From Methylobacterium currus (GTDB lineage: Bacteria; Pseudomonadota; Alphaproteobacteria; Rhizobiales; Beijerinckiaceae): DNA of 64,000 nucleotides. Positions within the stretch are counted from its first letter, which is position 1. Every line of letters begins with the position of its first letter. The notes below the pieces were generated by a model. The model was given only the letters and a program-made list of their open reading frames with translations. It had not been told where the DNA came from and ran no database searches. The stretch covers positions 1,045,501 to 1,109,500 of the forward strand of contig NZ_CP028843.1 of NCBI RefSeq assembly GCF_003058325.1, read 5' to 3'. The translations under genes were made by a program, and so were the position numbers. Positions 9,276-20,345 of this stretch are shown here, in pieces.

Positions 9276-10112
9276 ATGACCCTGCTGCACAAGACCTACG
9301 GCAAGGGCCGGGTGCGGGTGATGCGCGTCCACCGCGACGGCGACCGGCACGAGGTGCGCGAGCTGACCGTCAAGGCGATGCTGACCGGCGCCTTCGACCG
9401 CACCTTCACCCACGCCGACAACAGCGCCACCGTCTCGACCGACACGATCAAGAACGTGGTCTACATCGTCGCCCGCGAATGCCCGGCCCTGCCGGCGGAG
9501 GCGTTCTGCCGGGCGGTGGCGCAACGCCTGCTCGACAGCTACCCGCAGATGGAGACCGCCACCGTCACCGGCCACGAGACCCGCTGGAACCGCCTCGCGG
9601 TGGACGGCGCGGCGCACCCCCACACCTTCACGCTCGACGGCAACGGCCAGCCCTTCGCCCGGGTGGCATTGTCCCGCAGCGGCGCGGTGGTGGAATCCGG
9701 CCTGTCGGGCTTCACCTTCCTGAAGAGCACGGAATCGGGCTGGGCCGACTACGTCAAGGATCCCTACACCACGATCCCCGAGACCCACGACCGCATCGCC
9801 GCCACCAGCATGGAGGCGACCTGGGCGTGGTCCGCCGAGCCCGCCGATTACGAGGCCGCCAATACCCGCATCCTCGATGCGCTGCTGCGGGTGTTTTCCG
9901 GCAGCTACAGCCACAGCCTTCAGGACAGCCTCTACCGCATGGGCATGGCGGCACTGGAGGCGGTGCCGGAGATCGCGACGATCACGCTCGCCTGCCCGAA
10001 CAAGCATTACCTGCTGGCGAATCTGAGCCCGTTCGGCCTCGACAACCCGAACCAGGTGTTCATCGCGACGGACGAGCCGCATGGACAGATCGAGTGCACG
10101 GTGGGGCGGTGA
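9276..10112 (+). CDS. pucL: urate oxidase (factor-independent urate hydroxylase)
   Basis: A 278-residue cofactor-free uricase that converts urate, O2 and water to 5-hydroxyisourate and H2O2. Family landmarks are the N-terminal K-T-Y-G-K-G segment with the catalytic Lys, the V-S-T-D-T-I-K-N motif near residue 55 carrying the catalytic Thr, F-T-F-L-K-S-T near 150, and P-N-K-H-Y near 245 with the catalytic His. Its length is a little below that of typical uricases (about 300). It follows the purine permease by 24 bases and is preceded by a GAGGAG-like ribosome site. Hydroxyisourate hydrolase and OHCU decarboxylase, needed to finish the path to allantoin, are not in this window. Confidence 0.9.
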   Translation: MTLLHKTYGKGRVRVMRVHRDGDRHEVRELTVKAMLTGAFDRTFTHADNSATVSTDTIKNVVYIVARECPALPAEAFCRAVAQRLLDSYPQMETATVTGHETRWNRLAVDGAAHPHTFTLDGNGQPFARVALSRSGAVVESGLSGFTFLKSTESGWADYVKDPYTTIPETHDRIAATSMEATWAWSAEPADYEAANTRILDALLRVFSGSYSHSLQDSLYRMGMAALEAVPEIATITLACPNKHYLLANLSPFGLDNPNQVFIATDEPHGQIECTVGR

Positions 10113-10454
10113 GGGTGGATTGACAGGTGCGGAGTGCACGCTGCCCGGCATGGAGTGAGGCTGTCCGGCCAGCGATGAGGCGCGGATTTCCCCTTTCCCC
10201 GCGGGCGGGGAGACGACTCTGCCGACCTTGTCGCCGGCAGAGCGGACCCGAAGGGCGAGGGTGAGGGGGTGTTGCCGGAGGAGCCTCGTGCATCGAGCCT
10301 CCTCGCCCTCGCTTCGGCTGCGCCTTGTTGCTGCGTTCCCTGAACGGGAGCACAGACCTCTCCCGCACCGCTCTCGTTCCGGGTGCCGACCCTGGTGGCC
10401 CAGGACGCGGCGCCGAAAGTGTGCCGGACGGAACTCGAACAGGGCGAACGGACC
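10113..10454. other. 342-bp intergenic stretch between convergent genes
   Basis: No gene is seen here. The stretch holds a palindromic repeat at about 10179-10218 and further GC-rich segments with inverted symmetry. It lies between the ends of the urate oxidase and carboxylate-amine ligase genes. Confidence 0.5.
10179..10218. repeat. dispersed intergenic palindrome, family 1, copy 1
   Basis: Imperfect palindrome with the core TTTCCCC-GCGGGC-GGGGAGA. It shares the layout GGCGCGG / CCCCTCTC-loop-GAGAGGGG with copies at 22635, 29492 and 38617. All four lie outside genes. Confidence 0.45.
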
Positions 10455-11591
10455 TCAATGCCGCGTCGGGTTCGCCCCCACCGTCTCGGCCGAGAGCCAA
10501 TCCACCACCTCGGCCAGCGCCTCCCGGGGCGGCAGGCCGCGGCCTTGCGCCTCGGTGAACAGGGCGAGCTGGCGGTCGGCGCTGGTGCCGCGGGCGACGA
10601 TCCAGCGGGCGAGGTCGAGCTCGGCCTCGCATCCGAGCGCCCGCGCATCCTCGGCGACCAGCGCCAGGGTGTCGGCGAGCACCGTCGCCACCGGATGCGC
10701 CGCCCGCGTCGTCTCGCAGACGAAGCTGCCATGGATGCCGTAGCGCTGCGCCCGCCAGCAATTCTCCGCCGCGATCGCCTGCGAGGCGCCGGTGAGGTCG
10801 CGGTGACGCTCCGGCTCGCGGGCGAGGCGGCGCACCAGGCAGCGATAGAGCGCCGCGATGGCCAGCGCATCGTCGAGGCGGGTGCAGCTGTCGGCGACGC
10901 GCAGGTCGAGGCCGGGGCCGGTGGGCGAGGGGCAGATCACCCACCAGACGTGGCGCGGATCGTCGATCGCTCCCGCCCCCATCACCGTGTCGAGGTAGCG
11001 GGCGTAATCCGCCTCGTCGCGGAAGAGCGGCGGCAGGAAGCTGCGGGGCAGTTCCCGCGCGGCGGCGAGGCGGTAGCCGAGGAGCCCGGTGCGCTGCGCC
11101 TGCCAGAACGGCGAGGAGGTCGAGAGCGCCAGGAGCAGGGCGAGGTAGGGCTGCATCCGGTTCATCAGGTCGACCCGCGACACGCCCGGGGGCACCTCGA
11201 CCCCGACGCGGAGGCCGCAGACCACGTTGCGGCTGCCGACCATCTGGAGGTCGCGCAGCACCCGGCCGCGGGCGGCCTGCTCGCGGGGGCGCACCCGGCT
11301 CCACTGGGCGAGGGGATGGGTGCCCGAGGCCATCAGGGCGAGGCCGCGGGCGGCGGCGAGCGCGCCGAGGCCGCTGCGGAGGGCGGCGAGGGCGTGTCGC
11401 GCCTCGCCGAGGTCGCTCACCGGCTCGATCGCCCAGACGAGCTGCGGCTCCATCAGTTCGGTGCGCACCTGCGGGTATTCGGCCCGGCAGGCGGCCAGGA
11501 AATCGCGGGTGCGGGCCCGGGCGGCGTCGCGCTTGCCCGCATCGTTGATGAACACCTCCTCCTCGAGGCAGACGTCGAATTCCGCTCGCAT
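10455..11591 (-). CDS. carboxylate-amine ligase, GCS2/YbdK family
   Basis: A 378-residue ATP-dependent ligase of the glutamate-cysteine ligase 2 family. The N-terminal C-L-E-E-E-V-F motif corresponds to the family G-I-E-E-E-Y/F metal-binding segment. M-A-S-G-T-H-P near residue 100 and R-x-x-D-S-x-T near residue 240 are also typical. Members of this group join glutamate to cysteine or another amine, often weakly, so the true substrate is open. The start is ATG 11591, with CCGGAGG eight bases upstream. It reads away from rsmE in the same direction, 155 bases downstream, and may share its transcript. A role in supplying gamma-glutamylcysteine, for example for thiol synthesis, is only a possibility. 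Confidence 0.82.
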   Translation of the reverse strand: MRAEFDVCLEEEVFINDAGKRDAARARTRDFLAACRAEYPQVRTELMEPQLVWAIEPVSDLGEARHALAALRSGLGALAAARGLALMASGTHPLAQWSRVRPREQAARGRVLRDLQMVGSRNVVCGLRVGVEVPPGVSRVDLMNRMQPYLALLLALSTSSPFWQAQRTGLLGYRLAAARELPRSFLPPLFRDEADYARYLDTVMGAGAIDDPRHVWWVICPSPTGPGLDLRVADSCTRLDDALAIAALYRCLVRRLAREPERHRDLTGASQAIAAENCWRAQRYGIHGSFVCETTRAAHPVATVLADTLALVAEDARALGCEAELDLARWIVARGTSADRQLALFTEAQGRGLPPREALAEVVDWLSAETVGANPTRH

Positions 11592-11746
11592 ACGCAACAC
11601 CTCCGGACACAGCGGGCCGCGACGCGCCGACGGCCGCGAGCCGCGACTCGGCTCACGCCCGCAGGGCGGCTCGGCGATCAGAGCTTGGAATTGCGGCGCG
11701 AGCCCGACCGGGCGCCGCCGCGGGACGGGGCGGATCAGGCCCCTCG

Positions 11747-12520
11747 TCAGGCGCCTCGCCGCCCGTCGCCGAGCACGGCCTGGACCAGGGCGAGCACCGC
11801 CACGGCGGCGGTATCGGCGCGCAGGATCCGTGGGCCGAGGGAGAGGCGGACGGTGTTGGGACGATCTCCGATCAGGGTGCGCTCCTCCGGCGTGAACCCC
11901 CCCTCCGGTCCGATCACAACGGCGAGCGGAACGGTGCCGTTCCCGGATCCGGTCGCCGCGGCGGCCTGCCGCAACGCCGCGACCGGATCGGCCACCGGCG
12001 CATCCTCGTCGCAGAACACCAGCAGGCGCTCCGGCGCGAGCCCGGCCAGGGCGTCGGCGAGCGGCGCGGCGTCGCGGATCTCCGGCAGGCTCAGGATCCC
12101 GCATTGCTCGGCGGCCTCGATCGCGTTGGCGCGCAGCTTGTCGAGCTTGATCCGGTCGCCCTGCGTGCGCCGCGTCACCACCGGGTGGATCAGGCTCGCG
12201 CCCATCTCCACCGCCTTCTGGGCGACGTAGTCGAGGCGGGCCGCCTTGAGCGGGGCGAACAGGTAGTGCAGGTCGCCCGCCGGCGTCTGGGGCCGGGTCT
12301 GGCCCCGCAGCACCAGGTCCGCCGCCTTGCGGCCGGTGGGCGCGATCTCGGCGCGCCACTCGCCGTCGCGGCCGTTGAACACCAGCACCGGCTCGCCCGC
12401 GTCGCGGCGCAGCACCGAGAGCAGGTAATTGGCCTGGGCCCGGTCGAGGGTATGCCGCGCGCCCTCGTGCAGGGGGATGTCGAGGAAGAGCCGGGGAGCG
12501 TTGAAATCGTAGGCCGCCAT
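11747..12520 (-). CDS. rsmE: 16S rRNA (uracil(1498)-N3)-methyltransferase
   Basis: A 257-residue SPOUT-class methyltransferase that methylates U1498 of 16S rRNA in the small subunit. A PUA-like N-terminal domain (about 10-75) contains the R-L-F-L and H-x-L-R-R segments. The C-terminal knotted domain holds V-V-T-R-R-T near 115, V-I-G-P-E-G-G-F near 200 and L-G-P-R-I-L-R-A-D-T-A near 230, the family cofactor-binding signatures. Length matches the family. Start ATG 12520. In many alphaproteobacteria rsmE is next to ubiA and a glutamate-cysteine ligase gene; the same arrangement is seen here. Confidence 0.93.
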   Translation of the reverse strand: MAAYDFNAPRLFLDIPLHEGARHTLDRAQANYLLSVLRRDAGEPVLVFNGRDGEWRAEIAPTGRKAADLVLRGQTRPQTPAGDLHYLFAPLKAARLDYVAQKAVEMGASLIHPVVTRRTQGDRIKLDKLRANAIEAAEQCGILSLPEIRDAAPLADALAGLAPERLLVFCDEDAPVADPVAALRQAAAATGSGNGTVPLAVVIGPEGGFTPEERTLIGDRPNTVRLSLGPRILRADTAAVAVLALVQAVLGDGRRGA

Positions 12521-12792
12521 GGCGGTCCTGCTCGCCGAGATGGGGGCGGGATGTCAATCGTCCGGGCTGTGGCGCCTGTGCCACACGGGGCCGCGACCGT
12601 GGCCGGAGGGTTGCCGAAGCCCGCCTCCCGCATGAAGGCGCCACATTCCTGTGCAGAAAGCGCTACGAGGCCGGGAGCGGCAAGGGATTCTTACGTATGT
12701 CGGGACCGCCGCCGAGAGTGCGGCCGGACCGGCGGAAGACCGGACATTTCGGGGCCAGACCATTCGGGGCCGGAGCATTGGGGGATTGGGAG

Positions 12793-13278
12793 ATGACTCG
12801 CATGCGTGTGACCGTGGCGGCGCTGGCCGGAAGCCTGCTCGGCGCGACGCTCCTCGGCGGGGCCGCCCAGGCTCAGGGCGCCGATTGCACGACGATCCAG
12901 AAGACCTTGACCGAGCGCAAGGACATCGTCGGCAAGGTCAACGCCGCCTCCCAGGGCAAGAAGGCGAAGATCACCGCGGCGGCGGCCTGCACCCTGTTCA
13001 CCAAGCTCCAGGCCAACGGCACCGAGGGCCTGAAGTGGATCACCGCCAACAAGGACTGGTGCTCGATCCCGGATTCCTTCGTCGAGGGCTTCAAGGCCGA
13101 TCACGGCCGGGTCTCGACCCTGCGCACCAAGGTCTGCCAGGCGGCGGTGCAGCAGGCGGCGATGGAGAAGAAGGCCCGCGCCATGGCGGCGCAGCAGCAG
13201 CAGGGCGGGGGCGGCGGCGGCCTCCTCGGCGGTCCCGGCCTGACCGGCAGCTTCCGGGTGCCACAGGGCGCGCTGTGA
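12793..13278 (+). CDS. small secreted protein of unknown function
   Basis: A 161-residue protein with a clear signal peptide (M-T-R-M-R-V, then a hydrophobic stretch ending A-A-Q-A-Q). The mature part contains four Cys spaced across about 90 residues (C-T-T-I, A-C-T-L, W-C-S-I, V-C-Q-A), which could form disulfides in the periplasm. It ends in a Gln- and Gly-rich tail. I recognise no family. The start is ATG 12793, just after GGGAG; a longer frame from 12697 would place 32 residues before the signal peptide and is rejected. It lies 55 bases before ubiA on the same strand. Confidence 0.72.
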   Translation: MTRMRVTVAALAGSLLGATLLGGAAQAQGADCTTIQKTLTERKDIVGKVNAASQGKKAKITAAAACTLFTKLQANGTEGLKWITANKDWCSIPDSFVEGFKADHGRVSTLRTKVCQAAVQQAAMEKKARAMAAQQQQGGGGGGLLGGPGLTGSFRVPQGAL

Positions 13279-13333
13279 GCCGCATGCCGATGGCGGCGTC
13301 GGGACGTCGCATTCAGGCCAGACGCGCGCAGGC

Positions 13334-14275
13334 ATGACTTCCGCCCCCGATCGTCCGGTCGCCGACGCAGTCACCGGGCACTGGGTCGACCGGCACGCCC
13401 CCGCGGCCGTGCGCCCCTACCTGCGCCTCGCCCGCATCGAGCGGCCGATCGGCTGGTGGCTGCTGCTGCTGCCATGCTGGTGGTCGGCGGCGCTCGCCGC
13501 CATCGCGGCGGGCCAGCCGGGCCCGAGCCTGTGGCATCTCACGCTGTTCCTGATCGGCGCCGTGGCGATGCGGGGAGCGGGCTCGACCTATAACGACATC
13601 GCCGACCGCGACCTCGACGCCCGCGTCGAGCGCACCCGCCTGCGGCCGCTGCCTTCCGGGCGGGTCCGCGTGCGCCATGCCCTGATCTTCTTGATTGTGC
13701 AGGCCCTGGTCGGCCTCGCGGTGCTGCTGCAATTCAACAAGACGGCGATCCTCGTCGGCCTCGCCTCGCTCGCGCCCGTCGCCATCTACCCGTTCATGAA
13801 GCGGGTGATACCGGTGCCGCAGCTGGTGCTCGGCCTCGCCTTCGCGTGGGGCGCGCTCATGGGCTGGGTCGCCCTGTTCGGCCGCCTCGACGCCCCGGCC
13901 TACTGGCTCTATGCCGGCGCCATCGCGTGGGTGATCGGCTACGACACGATCTACGCGGTGCAGGACATCGAGGACGACGAGATCGCCGGCATCAAGTCCT
14001 CGGCCCGCTTCTTCGGCGCCTGGGTGCGGCTCGCGGTGGCGGCCTGTTTCCTGGCTTGCGTCCTGTTCATCGGTCTCGCCCTGTCCGGGGCCGGGGCCGG
14101 CCCGATCGGGCTCGCCGGTCTCGCGCTGTTCGCCGGCCACCTCGCCTGGCAGGTCGGGCGGCTCGATCCGCGCGACGGCGCGGAGGCGTTGCGGCTGTTT
14201 CGCGCCAACCGCGATGCGGGGCTGATCCTGTTCATCGGCCTCACCCTCGACGCGCTCTGGCAAGGTTTGATGTAA
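13334..14275 (+). CDS. ubiA: 4-hydroxybenzoate octaprenyltransferase
   Basis: A 313-residue integral membrane prenyltransferase that attaches the polyprenyl chain to 4-hydroxybenzoate in ubiquinone synthesis. Both Asp-rich motifs are present: N-D-I-A-D-R-D-L-D near residue 87 and Y-A-V-Q-D-I-E-D-D-E near 213, which bind the diphosphate through Mg2+. R-L-R-P-L-P-S-G follows the first motif as expected. Eight to nine hydrophobic segments fit the UbiA fold. Length is typical (about 290-320). Confidence 0.93.
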   Translation: MTSAPDRPVADAVTGHWVDRHAPAAVRPYLRLARIERPIGWWLLLLPCWWSAALAAIAAGQPGPSLWHLTLFLIGAVAMRGAGSTYNDIADRDLDARVERTRLRPLPSGRVRVRHALIFLIVQALVGLAVLLQFNKTAILVGLASLAPVAIYPFMKRVIPVPQLVLGLAFAWGALMGWVALFGRLDAPAYWLYAGAIAWVIGYDTIYAVQDIEDDEIAGIKSSARFFGAWVRLAVAACFLACVLFIGLALSGAGAGPIGLAGLALFAGHLAWQVGRLDPRDGAEALRLFRANRDAGLILFIGLTLDALWQGLM

Positions 14276-14294
14276 CCATCGCTCATGCGCGGCC

Positions 14295-14813
14295 TCAGAC
14301 GCGCTCGCCCTCGGTCATCAGCGCCTCGTCGCGGTAGACCAGGGGGCGCAGCGGCAGGCGGCCGGTCTTGCGGCGGGTGAGGAAGCGCGGCCGGCGGTGG
14401 TTCAGAAGGCCGTGCCGGCGGCGGATGCGCACCGCGCCGAGCTTCACCCGGCCGATCTGCTGGCCCATCGGGGAGACCGCGCCGTCCTCCTGGATCACCA
14501 CCAGGGGCAGGCCCGATTCGGCGCCGAGCCGGCGCCACACCGCCACCACCTCGTCGTCGCCGTAGAGGCCGACCCGCATGAGCGGGTCGCCGCTTCGGTC
14601 GAGGAGCATCACGGCGAAGCGGTCCTCGCCGGCGGCGTCGCTGGCGTCGCCGTCGAGGCAGAGCGCGAGGCTACCGGCGGCGCTGCCGCCGGGCAGGCGG
14701 CCGACGATCGGCAGCGCCGACGGCTCGGCCTGGACCGGGCCGCGATGGATGACGGGGAGCCCGACATCGCGACGGGCGGCCTGACGGTTGGAAGAGGGGA
14801 ATCGGGTGATCAT
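14295..14813 (-). CDS. conserved hypothetical protein (DUF6101-like)
   Basis: A 172-residue soluble protein with no signal peptide or membrane helix. It resembles a family of unknown function found next to ubiA in many Hyphomicrobiales; I believe this is DUF6101 but cannot confirm it by search. The C-terminal third is Arg-rich (R-I-R-R-R-H and L-T-R-R-K-T), which might suit nucleic acid or phosphate binding. It is convergent with ubiA, the two stops being 19 bases apart. No function is assigned. Confidence 0.68.
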   Translation of the reverse strand: MITRFPSSNRQAARRDVGLPVIHRGPVQAEPSALPIVGRLPGGSAAGSLALCLDGDASDAAGEDRFAVMLLDRSGDPLMRVGLYGDDEVVAVWRRLGAESGLPLVVIQEDGAVSPMGQQIGRVKLGAVRIRRRHGLLNHRRPRFLTRRKTGRLPLRPLVYRDEALMTEGERV

Positions 14814-15194
14814 GGTTCTGCTCGACGCCCTGTCCGCGAGAGGCGGCGACCTCTGTCGTGTCGTCCGCTGTTGTCAGGACTTTGGACCGCCCCCGGCTCA
14901 GAACGCCTTAAAAGGCAGCGTTAAGCGATGGTTGTGACGGCGCATCTGCGCCGAATGCTCAACGGATCCTTGTCCCGACGCGATTCATTTATCGTTCACC
15001 GCCAGTACACGGCATCACAGCGGGGCGAAAGGCTTCGCTAAGACAATGCGGCATCGCCGGCGCCGCGGTATCGGCGCGGCGTCCTTGTGGCGCCGGGTGG
15101 GGGGCCCTACAACGGATGGCAATCCCGCTCCGTGCTCGACCCGTGCCCGCCGCGGGTTCGCCGGGCGCTCTCCTCGAACCTTCGGCGGCCGACC
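14814..15194. promoter_or_regulatory. divergent intergenic region
   Basis: This 381-bp region separates two divergent genes and should carry both promoters. It includes a short perfect hairpin, GGCGCA-TC-TGCGCC, at 14939-14952 and a less GC-rich stretch at about 14900-15020. No promoter boxes can be assigned with confidence, and no gene is seen. Confidence 0.4.
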
Positions 15195-16007
15195 ATGCCT
15201 CTCTCCGACGACGTGCGCGCCACCCTGCCTCAGGTCCGGGCAATCATCCGCGAGGCCGCTCTCCTGGCGCTGCCGTATTTCCGCCAGGGCGAGCGCACCA
15301 GCGCCCGGGTCTGGAGCAAGGCCGGCGGCTCGCCGGTGACGGAAGCCGACGTGACGGTGGACGCCTTCCTGAAGGTGCGCCTGAGCGAGCTGATCCCCGG
15401 CGCCGCTTGGCTCTCGGAGGAGACCCGCGACGATCCCATCCGCCTCGCCCACGACCTCGTCTGGATCGTCGATCCGATCGACGGCACCCGCGCCTTCCTG
15501 TCGGGCGATCCCGACTGGTCGATCGCCGTGGCGCTCCTGGCCCGTGGCGAGCCGGTGCTCGGCCACGTCGCCGCGCCGGTCACCGCGACCCTCTACGAGG
15601 CCGTGGCCGGGGAGGGGGCGACGAAGGACGGGGTGCCGATCCGGGTTTCCGCCCAGGCGAGCCTGGCGAGCGCCCGGGTCACCGGCCCGAAGCCGATGGC
15701 CGACCGGCTCGAGCGCCAGAGCGGCCTGTCCGGCACGCCCGGCGCCCTGGTGCGGCTGCCCCGAATCCCGTCGCTGGCCCTGCGCCTCGTGCGGGTGGCG
15801 GAAGGGCTGGTCGATGTCGGGCTGGTCTCCTCGGATGCCCGCGACTGGGATCTCGCCGGCGCCGACCTGATCCTGCGCGAGGCGGGCGGGGCGGTGCTCG
15901 GCCTCGACGGCAGCGTTCCGGTCTACAACCGGCGCGAGCCGATCCATGGCGAGCTGGTGGCGCTGCCGCAGGCCCTGCGGGAGGCGGTGCTGGCGGGACT
16001 GGCCTGA
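15195..16007 (+). CDS. cysQ: 3'(2'),5'-bisphosphate nucleotidase CysQ-like / inositol monophosphatase family
   Basis: A 270-residue Mg2+-dependent phosphatase. The metal-binding motif W-I-V-D-P-I-D-G-T (near residue 92) and the C-terminal D-W-D-L-A-G-A-D motif (near 218) are both intact, with the E-E metal ligands at about residue 75. CysQ removes the 3' phosphate of PAP made during sulfate assimilation; other members act on inositol phosphates, so the exact substrate is inferred from family and gene context. The start is ATG 15195; 36 upstream in-frame residues look unrelated to the family. Confidence 0.8.
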   Translation: MPLSDDVRATLPQVRAIIREAALLALPYFRQGERTSARVWSKAGGSPVTEADVTVDAFLKVRLSELIPGAAWLSEETRDDPIRLAHDLVWIVDPIDGTRAFLSGDPDWSIAVALLARGEPVLGHVAAPVTATLYEAVAGEGATKDGVPIRVSAQASLASARVTGPKPMADRLERQSGLSGTPGALVRLPRIPSLALRLVRVAEGLVDVGLVSSDARDWDLAGADLILREAGGAVLGLDGSVPVYNRREPIHGELVALPQALREAVLAGLA

Positions 16008-16019
16008 ACAAGGCTGCGG

Positions 16020-16509
16020 CCGGGTGCAGTCGGGGAGGGCGACGAGCGCATCGTCCGGCCCCTCCGCGGCGAGCGCGAACCAGAGCAGGGCGACACCGAA
16101 GAACGCCGCGAGGTTGTCCGCGTTCGACGGCAGATGGGGGATGATCGACACCAGGAACGCGGCGGCCGGCCCGTCGACCCATACGGCATCGGATTACGGC
16201 GTGGCGCGGTCGAGTGCGGACAGGCTGTCGACCAAGTGGATGAGGGTGTCCTCGATCCCCGTCAGATAGTCGCCGTTCTCCTTCCGGCAGATGGCGCGCA
16301 AGAGCACCATGCAGGCAAAGGCGCGACGTCGAGGCCCCTGCACCCGATCGGGACCGTCCGCGGGCCTGCTCCAGAACCTCGCTCGGCACCCAGGCGCCGA
16401 GGTCGAGTTCCCGGTCATGCACCAAGTGGCGCAGGGCGGCGAGATGCTCATCGGCCTGCCAGCCGTAATCGGCGCGCGCGATGATGCAGAGATCCTCGTC
16501 GCGCAGCAT
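16020..16509 (-). pseudogene. decayed gene for a hypothetical protein
   Basis: Two reading frames on the minus strand carry adjoining protein-like pieces. The first frame gives M-L-R-D-E-D-L then a helical stretch to about 16360. The second frame, from about 16325, continues with F-A-C-M-V-L-L-R-A and L-I-H-L-V-D-S-L-S-A-L. It meets an in-frame TAA at 16194-16196, after which the same frame resumes as A-A-F-F-G-V-A-L-L-W-F-A-L and fades near 16030. At least one frameshift (16325-16360) and one nonsense codon are therefore present, and the C-terminus is missing. The intact family is one I only loosely associate with hypothetical proteins in related genomes. Confidence 0.55.
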
Positions 16510-16686
16510 CACGGCCAGCAGGGCAGGGAGGGTGTCACGATCCGGCGGCAGCGGGTGTGGCGGGGGTGGCCGGCATGCCGGGGACGATCGTGAGCCTGAA
16601 CCCATTCACCCGGTCAGGCCGTCACCCCACCGAGCCCTCGATGCCTTCGTGGCCGCTCGCCGCGGTCAAGCGGATCACAGCCAATC

Positions 16687-16959
16687 CTACCGCGCTTCCC
16701 GCTTCTCCAGCTGCGTCTTCACCTGCTTCAGCTGGTCGAACACGGCGCTCGGCGTCGTCCCGAAGAAGGCAAAGCCGGCATTGACCGACCAGTAGCAGGC
16801 GAACAGGATCACCGGCACCAGGATCCAGCCCAAAATCTCCTCGCCGATCTTGCGGCGGCGGCGGCGCTGGCGCCGCTTCTCGCGCCCCGTCAGCTTCGGG
16901 GAGGGCGGGGTCACCGTCGCGGCCGGGGCCAGCGGCCCCTCGTTCAGATCACCGCTCAT
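16687..16959 (-). CDS. small single-pass membrane protein
   Basis: A 90-residue protein: an acidic/Pro-rich N-terminus, a strongly basic stretch of Arg and Lys near residues 24-36, one hydrophobic segment (about 41-62, I-L-G-W-I-L-V-P-V) and a short charged helical C-terminus. The positive-inside rule puts the N-terminus in the cytoplasm. No family is recognised. Start ATG 16959 is preferred to 17010 because the upstream residues are low-complexity. It lies downstream of clpA in the same direction, separated by a hairpin. Confidence 0.65.
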   Translation of the reverse strand: MSGDLNEGPLAPAATVTPPSPKLTGREKRRQRRRRRKIGEEILGWILVPVILFACYWSVNAGFAFFGTTPSAVFDQLKQVKTQLEKREAR

Positions 16960-17058
16960 GGAGATCGTCTCACGCTTCCTGGGCGCGGGGCCTTGAAAGC
17001 CCTCGCGCATCCGTCACGGGGGGCCCGGGGCGCCGCGAGGGCGGGCGGGGCCTCAAAT

Positions 17059-17094
17059 GCGCATCCCGGCGGGGAGGCCCCCGCCGGGATGCGC
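17059..17094 (-). terminator. strong hairpin after clpA
   Basis: A perfect 16-bp stem (17059-17074 with 17079-17094) around a 4-base loop, 70 bases past the clpA stop. On the minus strand it is followed by ATTTGAGG, a weak U-tract, so it may act as a terminator or as a 3'-end stabiliser. Confidence 0.5.
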
Positions 17095-17163
17095 GCGTCT
17101 TAAGAGCCTCATACACGGGAGGCGGCCGGGGATCGAGGGGGTGCCCTCGATCCCTGGCTCGCG

Positions 17164-19629
<2,466 letters not shown>

Positions 19630-19650
19630 AGCGGGCCTCTTTGCTGGTGC

Positions 19651-20028
19651 CTATTTCTTTTCCATGACGCATTGCAGAGGATGTTGATGTTTCCGCGCAA
19701 AGTCCATGACCTGCGTCACCTTGGTCTCGGCGACCTCGTAGGTGAATATGCCGCACTCGCCGACGCCGTTCTGGTGGACGTGCAGCATGATGCGGGTCGC
19801 GTCCTCGCGCGACTTGTTGAAGAAGCGCTCGACCACGTGGACGACGAATTCCATCGGGGTGTAGTCGTCGTTGAGGAGCAGCACGCGATAGAGATTGGGC
19901 CGCTTGGTGCGCGGCTTCGTCCGCGTGATCACGGCCGTTCCCGATCGCCCGTCGCCGTTCCCGGGTGCGCGGGGATTGGCCGCGACCGGCCTGGTGGAGG
20001 GTTCTCCCTGCCTCGGGACCTGAGCCAT
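19651..20028 (-). CDS. clpS: ATP-dependent Clp protease adaptor ClpS
   Basis: A 125-residue adaptor that binds destabilising N-terminal residues and delivers those proteins to ClpA. The ligand-pocket motif N-D-D-Y-T-P-M-E-F is intact near residues 53-61, followed by V-V-E-R-F-F and the conserved H-x-x-G-x-G-E-C-G-I-F segment. The N-terminal extension of about 40 residues before R-P-N-L-Y-R is polar and disordered-looking, as expected for the flexible ClpA-contacting arm. It is followed by clpA after 21 bases. Confidence 0.95.
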   Translation of the reverse strand: MAQVPRQGEPSTRPVAANPRAPGNGDGRSGTAVITRTKPRTKRPNLYRVLLLNDDYTPMEFVVHVVERFFNKSREDATRIMLHVHQNGVGECGIFTYEVAETKVTQVMDFARKHQHPLQCVMEKK

Positions 20029-20345
20029 CTGAATCGTACCGACCTCGCTCTGGCGACCGCGCCGAACCGCACCGGCCTCCCTCTGCCGGGGGGCTTGGGC
20101 GGTGATGCGGGACGGCAGCCTATCACGTCGGCTGCCGGTGCCGAGCCTAATCTATAGGCCGAGCCGTCGCTTCGCCAGTCGGCTGCGCGCTCTTGTCGTG
20201 CAAGCCTCTCGCGGGGCCCTGAAAACGCGTGCGACCGGCACGGGATCCCGTGCCGGTCGCGGTCTCGATGGTGGAGCGGCGGCCCCGACGCGGAACCCCC
20301 AAAAGGGGACCCGGCGAGGCCGTCCGCCCTCGCGCGGCGCGTGGC
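20029..20345. other. 317-bp intergenic stretch between clpS and the phasin gene
   Basis: No gene is seen. The half next to clpS must contain its promoter. The half next to the phasin gene contains a 30-bp perfect palindrome listed separately. Confidence 0.4.
20221..20260 (-). terminator. palindromic terminator of the phasin gene
   Basis: Positions 20231-20260 are a perfect 30-bp palindrome (arms GCGACCGGCACGGGA and its complement). On the minus strand it is followed, after ACGCG, by TTTT. It lies about 85 bases beyond the phasin stop. Confidence 0.6.

Noticed and set aside
12697..12792. An upstream start for the small secreted protein
   Set aside because: It would put 32 polar residues before a clear signal peptide.
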